Part shown: in pieces, positions 13,715 to 22,400 of the stretch | Layout: each line of letters begins with the position of its first letter | Numbering within the stretch: the stretch's first letter is position 1 | Assembly (NCBI GenBank): GCA_035550295.1 | Contig: DASZPJ010000008.1 | Coordinates: forward strand, 1-52,040 | From: DASZPJ01 sp035550295 | Lineage (GTDB): Bacteria > Patescibacteriota > Saccharimonadia > Saccharimonadales > UBA4665 | Length of the DNA: 52,040 bases | Direction: 5' to 3' | Made by a program: the position numbers and the translations under genes | The notes under the pieces: model-generated | The model's database searches: none | What the model was told of the DNA's origin: nothing | The model's input: only the letters and a program-made list of their open reading frames with translations

Positions 13715-14785
13715 CTAGCCTCTCATTAAGCGATCAAGCTCTTCAATATCGACGGCAAAGTTGCGGGCTTCATCATAGCTAATTGTACCGGCGTGGATCA
13801 GGCCGGCCAAAGTTTTATCCATCGACTGCATACCGTATTCAGCACCGGTTTGGATGACAGCTTCCAGCTGGTGGGCTTTGCCTTCACGGATGATGTTGCG
13901 CACGGCTGGCGTGGCTACCAGGATTTCGGCCGCGGCAATCCGGCCGCCGCCAATTGTCGGAACCAGCCGCTGCGAAACGATGGCCATCAAAATGTTACTC
14001 AGCTGGGCTCGAATCTGCGGCTGTTGGTGCGGCGGAAAGACGTCGATCATACGGTCGATACTCTGGGCCGCGCTGTTGGTGTGCAAGGTGGCAAACACCA
14101 AGTGGCCCGTTTCGGCGATGGTAATGGCGCTGGCGATAGTTTCCAGGTCGCGCATTTCGCCGATCATAACTACGTCCGGGTCTTCACGCAAAGCCGATCG
14201 CAAGGCTGCGCTAAATGAATAGGTGTCATAGTGAACTTCGCGCTGCACTACAGCTGACCGCTGGCTTTTGTGCGTAAATTCAATCGGGTCTTCGATGGTA
14301 ATGATGTGGTTGGCGCGCTCTGAGTTGATTTTGTGAACCAAAGCCGCCAAGGTGGTTGACTTGCCAGATCCAGTTGGACCAGTCACCAAAACCAAGCCAC
14401 GCGGATAATCAGCAAATTTGTTGACTACGGCTGGCAGGCCCAGCTGCTCAACGCTTAAAATCTCGTTCGGGATCAAACGCAGGGCGGCGGCCATGTTGCC
14501 ACGTTCATGGAAAGCGTTAACACGGAAACGGCCCAGGTCGCCGTAGGCAAAGCTAAAGTCAAACTCTTTGTCTTTGAGCAAAATTTGCTTCTGGTCTTCA
14601 TCCAAAATAGCGAACACCAGGGCTTCGACCGTTTCTTCGTCCAAAGGGTCGGCACCGTTCACCGGCACCAAAGCGCCATCAATGCGCATCATCGGCGGCA
14701 AGCCAACTTGCAAGTGCAAGTCAGATGCTTTCTTTTTGATAACTTCGTCGAGTAGAACTTCTATTCGCGGTTGTGCTGCTGCCAT
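13715..14785 (-). CDS. pilT: Type IV pilus retraction ATPase
   Basis: A 356-residue hexameric ATPase. Walker A is GPTGSGKST (136-144), the Asp box IITIEDPIEF (about 161-170), Walker B DPDVVMIGE (202-210), and a His box lies near GHLVFATLHT. The AVRNIIREGK motif corresponds to the PilT-specific AIRNLIRE element needed for retraction, which distinguishes it from PilB. Its presence implies retractable pili and potential twitching. It lies between pilB and pilC. Confidence 0.95.
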   Translation of the reverse strand: MAAAQPRIEVLLDEVIKKKASDLHLQVGLPPMMRIDGALVPVNGADPLDEETVEALVFAILDEDQKQILLKDKEFDFSFAYGDLGRFRVNAFHERGNMAAALRLIPNEILSVEQLGLPAVVNKFADYPRGLVLVTGPTGSGKSTTLAALVHKINSERANHIITIEDPIEFTHKSQRSAVVQREVHYDTYSFSAALRSALREDPDVVMIGEMRDLETIASAITIAETGHLVFATLHTNSAAQSIDRMIDVFPPHQQPQIRAQLSNILMAIVSQRLVPTIGGGRIAAAEILVATPAVRNIIREGKAHQLEAVIQTGAEYGMQSMDKTLAGLIHAGTISYDEARNFAVDIEELDRLMRG

Positions 14786-14821
14786 TTACTGGTTTCCCAC
14801 CCTCTTATTTCTCTTTTTCGC

Positions 14822-16633
14822 TTACTCAATGTCCTCGGCCGCTACGCGGTTTACTTCTTCCAGCGTCGTTCGCCCATCCAGAACCTTCAGGTATCCGTCT
14901 TGGCGCATAGTGATCATGCCCTCGGCTTCGGCCTGCTTGGAAATTTGGCTGCTGGTAGCACGCTGCATGATCAATCCCTGGATTGCTTCGGTTACCGGAA
15001 AGACTTCGTACAACCCCATCCGGCCCTTATAGCCACCAGGAGTATCGATGCTGTCCGTCCCCTTAGTTAAAGTATAAGCGGATTGGTTGGCCAAGGGCAA
15101 GCTTTTGTAACCCAGATCGGCACAAACAGCTTGGATATTATCGTCAGATTTAGGCAGGATGTTACCGAGTGCGGCTTGGATGGCCGCTGTTTCGGCTTCG
15201 GAAGACTGGTAGGTTTGCTTGCCATCGGCAGCTACCCGGCGCACCAAACGCTGGCCGATGACAGTGTGGACTGTGCTGGCAATCAAAAACGGTTCAATCC
15301 CCATATCCAGTAATCGCGGCAAAATACCGGCCGCGGAATTAGTGTGCAGCGTACTGAAAACTAAGTGCCCGGTCAGGGCCGCCTGCACTGCCAGCTGGGC
15401 AGTTTCTTTGTCGCGGATCTCACCGACCATCACCACGTCAGGATCCTGGCGCAAGATGCTGCGCAAACCGGCAGCGAAGCTCAGGCCGACTTCGGCATTA
15501 ACCTGGATTTGGTTGACGCCTTCCATCTTGTATTCGACCGGATCCTCAAGCGTAACGATGTTGATGCTGTCGTTTTTGATCTCCTGCATCAGGGCGTACA
15601 GCGATGTCGACTTACCAGAGCCAGTCGGGCCGCTGGTTAGGATCATGCCATTGCTCTGTTCCAAACCTTTGCGAATCGTGCGTAAAGCCCGGCCGGAATA
15701 ACCCATTTCTTCCAGATGCAAACTGGTGCCGGTCTTGTCCAGCAGACGAATCACGACTTGTTCACCCCAGACAATTGGCGCGATTGCGATACGCAAGTCC
15801 ACCGCCTTGTTGTCAACTTTTGTGGTAAATTGCCCGTCTTGTGGTGTACGGTGTTCATCAATTTTTAGGTTAGCCAAAATTTTTATGCGGCTGACCAGTG
15901 CCGGTTCAGTATTCTTTGGCAAGCGCATAATTTCGCGCAACACGCCGTCGACACGGACACGAATCTTCAGCTCTGATTCCATTGGTTCGATGTGAATATC
16001 GCTGGCGCGGTTGCGCACGGCATAATCCAAAATAGCCGACAATGCCTTGCTAATTGGCGAGTCCTGGACTATGGCTTCGATGTTTTGGCCTTCGGCTGAG
16101 GCTTTGGTTTCGGCTTCGCCTGGCTGGGCTCCCCCGGCTTTACCAAGTCCCAGTTCATCTTTAACAGAGTCTTTCATGGCGCTGTCGAGCCTTGCATCGT
16201 ACTGCTTCAGGACCTGTTTGATACCATTTTCGCTAGCCACATACACCTTAAGCGGCCGGCCAATACGATTACTCAAAAAGTCGACGGCCTGGACGTTGTC
16301 AGCGTCCAGCATGGCAACGATCAAGCGGCTTTGGACCTCACCCAGCGGCACTGCCATGTAGCGTTCAGCAATTTCGCGCGGCAATAACTGCAGGACTTGT
16401 GGGTCAATACGGGCGGCTGTAAGGTTGACATAAGGCACACCGGTAATAACGGCGTTGGCTTTGGTCAGCTGTTCGTCTGTAATAAAGTTTTGCTTTACTA
16501 AGTAGCTGAAGATTGGCTCGTGGACTTTTTCGGCGGCAGCTTTGGCCTCGGCTAACTGTTCGGCCGTGATCATAGAATTATCAACTAAGCTCTGTTCGAG
16601 TTGTTGCTGGGTGTCGACGGACAGGACTGTCAT
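14822..16633 (-). CDS. pilB: Type IV pilus assembly ATPase
   Basis: A 603-residue protein with an N-terminal MshEN/GspE-N domain (about 40-145), a linker, then the ATPase core: SDIHIEPMES (211-220), Walker A GPTGSGKST (335-343), the EDPVEYKMEGVNQIQVN Asp-box region and QDPDVVMVGEIRD Walker B. It powers pilus extension. The usual zinc tetracysteine segment after QRLVRR is replaced by VAADGKQTYQ without cysteines, so a structural zinc is not expected. AGGAG precedes the ATG. Confidence 0.95.
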   Translation of the reverse strand: MTVLSVDTQQQLEQSLVDNSMITAEQLAEAKAAAEKVHEPIFSYLVKQNFITDEQLTKANAVITGVPYVNLTAARIDPQVLQLLPREIAERYMAVPLGEVQSRLIVAMLDADNVQAVDFLSNRIGRPLKVYVASENGIKQVLKQYDARLDSAMKDSVKDELGLGKAGGAQPGEAETKASAEGQNIEAIVQDSPISKALSAILDYAVRNRASDIHIEPMESELKIRVRVDGVLREIMRLPKNTEPALVSRIKILANLKIDEHRTPQDGQFTTKVDNKAVDLRIAIAPIVWGEQVVIRLLDKTGTSLHLEEMGYSGRALRTIRKGLEQSNGMILTSGPTGSGKSTSLYALMQEIKNDSINIVTLEDPVEYKMEGVNQIQVNAEVGLSFAAGLRSILRQDPDVVMVGEIRDKETAQLAVQAALTGHLVFSTLHTNSAAGILPRLLDMGIEPFLIASTVHTVIGQRLVRRVAADGKQTYQSSEAETAAIQAALGNILPKSDDNIQAVCADLGYKSLPLANQSAYTLTKGTDSIDTPGGYKGRMGLYEVFPVTEAIQGLIMQRATSSQISKQAEAEGMITMRQDGYLKVLDGRTTLEEVNRVAAEDIE

Positions 16634-16645
16634 ATAGACTCCTGG

Positions 16646-16897
16646 CTAGTGTGAGATTGATTTAAACGGATCGGTGTTGCCGTTTTGGCCGATGTCCAGC
16701 GGCTGGGTCGGGTCGTAGGCTGATTGGTTAAAGTAGTGGGGATCGGGCGTTGGAAAATCAGTTGTGATCGGCTGGACCGTGCTGGCCTGCTGCTGGCGCT
16801 TTTTTGGTGAAGCGAAGATGGCATTGGAAATAATTAACGATATAACCGCACTAAAGAATATTACAAATCCAATTAAGGCGATGTCCTGGCGTTTCAT
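16646..16897 (-). CDS. Small single-TM protein within the pilM-N-O-B operon
   Basis: An 83-residue protein with one TM helix (about 6-29) and a polar, Pro/Gln/Asn-rich tail (PKKRQQQAS onwards). Its ATG overlaps the TGA of the pilO-like gene. The position between pilO and pilB is where pilP occurs in Proteobacteria, but it lacks a lipoprotein cysteine and an HR domain, so PilP homology is not supported. A cofactor of the alignment complex is the best guess from context. Confidence 0.6.
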   Translation of the reverse strand: MKRQDIALIGFVIFFSAVISLIISNAIFASPKKRQQQASTVQPITTDFPTPDPHYFNQSAYDPTQPLDIGQNGNTDPFKSISH

Positions 16898-17562
16898 TTC
16901 ACTACCTGCTGGCTTATATTAACAAGTTTTGCCGGCTGGAAGTAGGTGTGGGCATTGATGGTCAGGGTCATGTCTTCGTTACTGCCGGATACCGTCAAAG
17001 AGTCAATCTGGATTGGCCGGATTGATTGCTGCAAGGCCAGGATCAGCTGCTGGGCAGATTTGTAATTCAGGTGGTCGACTGCAAAACTAAATGGCATAGC
17101 CACTGGTACTGGCGTCGCGCTTGAAGCACCGGTCTGTGTTGGATCGTCCGTACCACCGATGCTGCTGACGGATATGCCACGGTCGTGCAGGATTTTCTCG
17201 ATGCTTGCCGTAAGGGCCGGAAAGTCATATTGGTATGGCAAGGCGTCAAGAATAATCTTGGCGTTATCGCCGTCGTTATCGTGCGAGCCCGTCCTTGAAC
17301 CGCCAATAATGTTGATGGGCTGTTGGGTAAATGAGTCGTAGGAACTAACCAGGGTGTCAAAGGCCTGCAGGTTACTTTTAAGCTGGGTTAGTGCCTTTTG
17401 CTGCTGGCTGGTGACTTTGGATTGGTACAAGTTAGTGCTGAGTACAGTTTTGGAAGCAATCAGGCAAAAGACTGTTACGAATGACGCAACTGCCACAATA
17501 GCGACAGTTTGGGCATTTGCCTTAGTAATGGCTACTCGTTTGTTTGATTCTTTACCGGCCAT
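16894..17562 (-). CDS. pilO: PilO-like alignment subcomplex protein
   Basis: A 222-residue protein with a short cytoplasmic N-terminus, one TM helix (about 20-42), a coiled-coil-like stretch (SQQQKALTQLKSNLQAFDTLV) and an extracytoplasmic ferredoxin-like region ending in DHLNYKSAQQLILALQQSIRPIQIDSLTVSG. That order and the position directly after pilN indicate PilO. It would pair with PilN outside the membrane. It overlaps both neighbours at the start and stop codons. Confidence 0.7.
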   Translation of the reverse strand: MAGKESNKRVAITKANAQTVAIVAVASFVTVFCLIASKTVLSTNLYQSKVTSQQQKALTQLKSNLQAFDTLVSSYDSFTQQPINIIGGSRTGSHDNDGDNAKIILDALPYQYDFPALTASIEKILHDRGISVSSIGGTDDPTQTGASSATPVPVAMPFSFAVDHLNYKSAQQLILALQQSIRPIQIDSLTVSGSNEDMTLTINAHTYFQPAKLVNISQQVVK

Positions 17563-18251
17563 TACGGTGCCGCCTTATCTGTTGATTTGAACAGGTCGTC
17601 CAGGCTGTCCAAGCCAGCACGCGTCGTGGTGGTGCTAGGCACGTGCAGTTTGGTGGATTGGGTGATGTTGAAAATCGTCGGATCGTATTTAAAGTTAACT
17701 GAATAGCTGGCAGCGGTCGAAGCATTACCCGACGCGCTTACGGAAAAACTGCTCAGTACCACGTTACTAAAAGCGGGCGCGGATGTATTGGTTTGATTGG
17801 TCGTGTAAGTAGTCAGTTTAAGAGTGTCGACGTATTGGTTCACGCTGCTCAAAGTATCGGTAGAGCCAGTAATAGTAATTGTGTCCTGGGTGAAATCGAC
17901 TGATATGTCATTGATGTTAACTTTTGCTGGTGTAACTTGGTTAAGGTAGGTGAACAGCTGCGACGCTTCCGGTTTGGCGGCATGCAGCGCCGTCAGGCTT
18001 TCCAGCTGGTTCTGGACAGTCAGGATCTCATTAATTTGCGGTTCGTTTTTGAGTTTGTTGGTGTTGGTTTTAACATCGTTTGCCAGATCTGTTAGATGCT
18101 TTTTCTGTAGACCGCCAACCATCAGCATGACTGCCAGGATAATAATCGACACCAAGGCCACTAGCAGTGATATGCCGCTAACAAAGCGCCGTGTACGCTG
18201 CGCTTTCATGTATTCCATTTTGACGTCAGGAAGCAGGTTTAGCTCAATCAT
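17562..18251 (-). CDS. pilN: PilN-like alignment subcomplex protein
   Basis: A 229-residue protein whose first residues MIELNLLPDVK are the PilN signature that binds the PilM groove. One TM helix (about 28-46) follows, then a coiled coil (KKHLTDLANDVKTNTNKLKN) and a soluble domain. The C-terminal about 70 residues are Ser/Thr-rich. Start and stop overlap pilM and pilO respectively. Confidence 0.85.
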   Translation of the reverse strand: MIELNLLPDVKMEYMKAQRTRRFVSGISLLVALVSIIILAVMLMVGGLQKKHLTDLANDVKTNTNKLKNEPQINEILTVQNQLESLTALHAAKPEASQLFTYLNQVTPAKVNINDISVDFTQDTITITGSTDTLSSVNQYVDTLKLTTYTTNQTNTSAPAFSNVVLSSFSVSASGNASTAASYSVNFKYDPTIFNITQSTKLHVPSTTTTRAGLDSLDDLFKSTDKAAP

Positions 18252-19288
18252 GATGTCCGCTCCGCCAAACCAACTGCCACCCCAAACTGGTTGGACAGCG
18301 ACATTAACTCATTCTGCCGGTCACGGCTGTAACTGACGTTGCGCCAGGCGTTGCCGATTTCGACGTTCAAGCCAAATTGGTTGGCCAAATACAATGGGAA
18401 TTCCGGGATCACCGAAGCGCCGCCGGTCACAATTATCTCTGTTATTTTGGCGTCAGTATAGCGCGCCTGGAAAAACTTTATAGACTTTTCAACTTCGCTT
18501 ACCAGCAAATCAACTGTGTTGCTGATGGCCTGGAAGACTTGCCCTTCCAGCTTATTGCGGCTTAGGCCAAACTTGTAAACAAACTGCTCGGCCTGCTTTA
18601 CGTCAACGTTCATGTTCTGCACTGCCGATTTGATAATCGCTTCCACGCCCGTCGGGATACTGCGCGTCAGGTGCGGTACGCCATTTAAAACAATCACCAG
18701 GTCGGTCGATTTTCGGCCAATGTCGAGTATCAACTGGGGTGCATTGTTGGGGTTGGCGAAAGCCCTGGCCATAGCCAAATTGTCCGGCTCAAAAGCGATG
18801 ACGTTCAGCCCAATTGACTCCAGCATATCCAGGCGTTCTTCTACGAAATCGTTAGTAACACTGGTTAGGATGATCTCTTGCTTGGTCTTGTCGGCTGGTG
18901 AATCGCCGATCAGTGCCCAGTCAATTTTGGACTCTGCCAGAGGTGTCGGGATTAGCGAATCGGCCTGGTAACGGATGGCTTTGTCGAGCTCGTTCAAAGG
19001 CAAACGGTCGACATCGGCCACCGTAGTAAACACATGGTTGGATGGAATGCCGACAGCCACATTACGGCTTGATGGTTTGGCCGAAGCGATTAGCTGGGAA
19101 ATCATGTCCATCAGTTTTTGCTGGCCGCTTTTGGACTCCAGCAGGACTTCGCCGACAGGTATTGGCAAATAGGCATATTTAACCAGCGATTTAGGCGCCG
19201 TTGCACCATGAAGTTGGACCAAGCGAATTGCCGTAACACCTATATCAAGACTAAAGAAATCCTGGTTGGCGCTTACTAAAGAACTCAT
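18248..19288 (-). CDS. pilM: Type IV pilus assembly protein PilM
   Basis: A 346-residue actin-like ATPase: phosphate 1 motif FFSLDIGVTAIRLVQL (about 11-26), phosphate 2 QLILDIGRKSTDLVIV, and adenosine motif EIIVTGGASVIPEFP near the C-terminus. PilM binds the N-terminal peptide of PilN in the cytoplasm and links to the motor. It is the first gene of pilM-N-O-orf-B-T-C, with AAAGGG before the ATG and a TGC-extended TAAAAT promoter upstream. Confidence 0.93.
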   Translation of the reverse strand: MSSLVSANQDFFSLDIGVTAIRLVQLHGATAPKSLVKYAYLPIPVGEVLLESKSGQQKLMDMISQLIASAKPSSRNVAVGIPSNHVFTTVADVDRLPLNELDKAIRYQADSLIPTPLAESKIDWALIGDSPADKTKQEIILTSVTNDFVEERLDMLESIGLNVIAFEPDNLAMARAFANPNNAPQLILDIGRKSTDLVIVLNGVPHLTRSIPTGVEAIIKSAVQNMNVDVKQAEQFVYKFGLSRNKLEGQVFQAISNTVDLLVSEVEKSIKFFQARYTDAKITEIIVTGGASVIPEFPLYLANQFGLNVEIGNAWRNVSYSRDRQNELMSLSNQFGVAVGLAERTS

Positions 19289-19354
19289 TGCCCAACCCTT
19301 TCAGTGACAACGGCAAAAACAAGATCCGCACAAGTGAAGTGCTTCATGTACTTT

Positions 19355-19380
19355 ATTTTAGCATAAGCGCTATCTGTTAG
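19355..19380 (-). promoter_or_regulatory. pilM operon promoter with shared pilus motif
   Basis: The minus strand reads CTAACAGATAGCGCTTATGC then TAAAAT (19355-19360), an extended -10. The ACAGATArCGCTTATG block recurs at the minor-pilin promoter (10877-10898). The leader to pilM is about 60 nt. Confidence 0.65.
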
Positions 19381-19445
19381 TACTTGCCCACCCATAGTAT
19401 TTGATCTGCTTTTCGTTTTTCCTATTTACCGATGTTTGTATTGTA

Positions 19446-22400
19446 TCACAACAACGGTGGCAATGTGGTGATGGCTTCCCATTGGTTAGCCGTCGGGGCA
19501 CCAGCATTGGCGCCAAAGAAGTTTTCTGGGCTGAATTGGAAGATCTCGGCTGCACAGTTGGTAGTAGCCGGAGTGCCGCTGCCATTGCTGCAGGTACTGG
19601 CAGAACTGCCACTGTTAAGGGTGAACTTCTCTGGAGTTGGTTGCTTGGTAGCATCGTAGACCGTGCCGTAGGTGCGCAATAGGTCAACATGGCCGCCAAT
19701 GAATGAACCATAGACCACTAATTGTTTGCTACAGCTGGCGTAGTAGTTGTTGGCATTGGTGCCACTACAGTCGTTAATGGTGCCACCAGCAATGTAGATG
19801 CCGTCCAGCTCGGTGACGTTAGGCGCGATGTTAATCTTGCCCTTGGCCACGATCTCCAGGTATGGCACTTTGGAGTTACTGGTCCAGTTAGTGTCACCAC
19901 ATTTGCTGTCAGTGCTGTAGCATATGTTGCCGTTAATGTTCACGTCACCATTGACGTAGATAACCAAGCGTTCGCCAGGCGTGATGTAGGTGGTGCCATT
20001 ACCGCTGCTGGGCAAGGTTTGGGTCGAAGCGATACTGTAGCTGCCGTTGCCGCTGCTGGCATGGTTGGCGATAGTTACACCCAGGCTGTCAGTATCACTT
20101 TTTGCACCGGCATTATTACTGTAATAGTCGCTTGGTGATGGGTTGAAGCCAGCTGAACCGCCGTAGCCGTACTTCTGGACTGTACTGTCGCTGGTATTGG
20201 CAGCTGTCAGTGAATATGGGCTGCTGCTGGAGAACTGGGTTAGTTCCCCACTCACTAAGCCATTGATGAAACCGCTGCTGACCGTCAACAGGCTGGTGCC
20301 GCTGCCGGCCGTGTAAGCGCCGTCGCCAAAGTCATGTTCGGTGAAGCCACCAATGGTGCTGGAACTCTTGGTGCCAGTTATATCGCCGCCATAGACTTTT
20401 ACGTATGGCACATCGCTGAGGTTGGCCGTACAGCTGCCAGTAAACGTCGAGCCGCCCGATGGTGTAACCGAGTAATTGCTGGTGTAGCCGCCAGCCGGTA
20501 TTGGTGTAATGCCAGTTGGTTGCGATCCGGAAGCTACTGTAATGTTAGGCCCGGTTTTGTTGGTGAACGGTACTGAAGTGCTGGTGAATGGATCGGTGAC
20601 CGATCCGCTGTAAGTGCTGGAGTCGCCGGTAGTAATGGTTACGCTGTATTTGAATGGCTCGCCAGGCTGGACAATATTGTCTGGCGCATTCGGCGCCTTG
20701 CCGGTAGCTGGCGTCAGGGCAATCGTGCATTTGACGCTAGGAGCTGCTTGGACGGTGACGCTGTTTCCACAAGGATTCTGGCCTCCGGTGTTGCCTATAC
20801 TATAGAGGGCTGAATACGTCCCGGGGGCAAGACCTGGCGAATGGCCAGTGGTGAGTGTATCACTAGATCCGCCACTGGTCGTACCTGACATTGGTTGTGT
20901 GAGCCCAAAACCAAGTAAGTAAATGGCCTGGCCAGCTGGTGGATTGCCGCCGCTGTAAGTAAATTTAGCTGTAATGTCGAATGGCGTGTTGGCGTAGATG
21001 GTAGATGGGTTAGTCGTAACCGTACAGGTGACAGTCGGGGTTGAGGAAGAGCCATTAATGTGGACGTATACCCCACAGCCTATCTCGTCGCCAGCTAAGG
21101 AAATCCAATAATCATGGCCGGGTTGTAGCAGCTTGCTACCCGTCAGTGCAGTTCTCACGTAGGTGCCGTCAAGTGTCGGGCTGGCATTAGGTGGAGCGGC
21201 ATAGTGACCACGTTGGGCAATGTTAGGGTCATTGGAGTAAATATCATTGGCGGGGGTCCAGGGTTGAGCCTGATCTCTTATCATGAAGTATGCAACTGAT
21301 GATTCACTAACGTTTTCCCCGTCACTTAGATATATTGTGGTTGCTCCTGGCGCCAGCGTAACATTGTGAGTCGTGGCACCTTGGTCTATAGGAATGGTCT
21401 GCCAAGTAGCATTATCTGTTGACAGGTACAGGCCGGTACAACCCCCCGTAACGCATCTGTCGCCGTCGCCCCCTACAACAGAGCCCGGTGGGCAGCACAG
21501 AGTCCCGCCACCAGCAAGTTGGTAGAGGGTGCCGTTACAGCTTGATGAGGTGCAGTTTGGTGGCGTGCCTGTCTGGCCCGATGGACATTGGCAATTAGGA
21601 TATGTGCCGACTGAACCAGCTGGACAGTTTTGTGGGGTTGTGCAGTTTGGTGGCGTGCCTGTTTGGCCCGATGGACAATTACAGTTCGGATACGTTCCGG
21701 TGTAGCCTGAGCCATATGCTGACTGACAAGTCGGTGAACTGCCGCAACTACCGCTGTAGGCTGGGTAGTTAACAGTTGTTGTTTGGGTTTGGCCATCTGG
21801 TTGGCCGGCGGAGTTAACGCCAACTGTCTTAAATATTAGGGAGTGGGCCGAACTAAAGTCGGCTATGAACCCGTTGGTGGGGTTAAACACCAAACCATGG
21901 CTGTGGTTACTGCCGTTCCAGGTTTCGTTCTGGCTTGCACTACCTAGGTATCCATACGAACTGCCGTTTGTAGATTCATCGACTTCTAGCGAAGAATTCA
22001 TGTTATCCGTATCCCAGGCTGAAATGTCGACAGGTGGAGCAGCAGTACACGAAGTCGGGGCAATAGTGATGGCCTGGCCAGTATTGCCAGTGCTAGAACC
22101 AGTGCTGGCATTCGTATTGCCAGTGTTGTTACTTTGGGTGGCGTTAATTTTTGGTGGTACAGATGATGGTGCCGTATAGCATGCCGGTATGGTCGCCGTA
22201 TCCAACTGGCCCGTTTTATTATTATTAGTCGGATCGGTATAGGTAAGAGTCACGCTAATACTACTTGTGCTGGAACTTACCCAGGAAGGCAAGTTGTTCC
22301 AGCTAAAGTAGTTGTTGCTTCCATAGCTGTTGGAAGTCGTATATAGACCACTGAAGCTTTGGCTACCTGAATGGCCACCACCACTTATAGTTATGGTAGC

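Noticed and set aside
16646..16897. pilP
   Set aside because: Position fits but there is no lipobox, no HR domain and the protein is only 83 residues.
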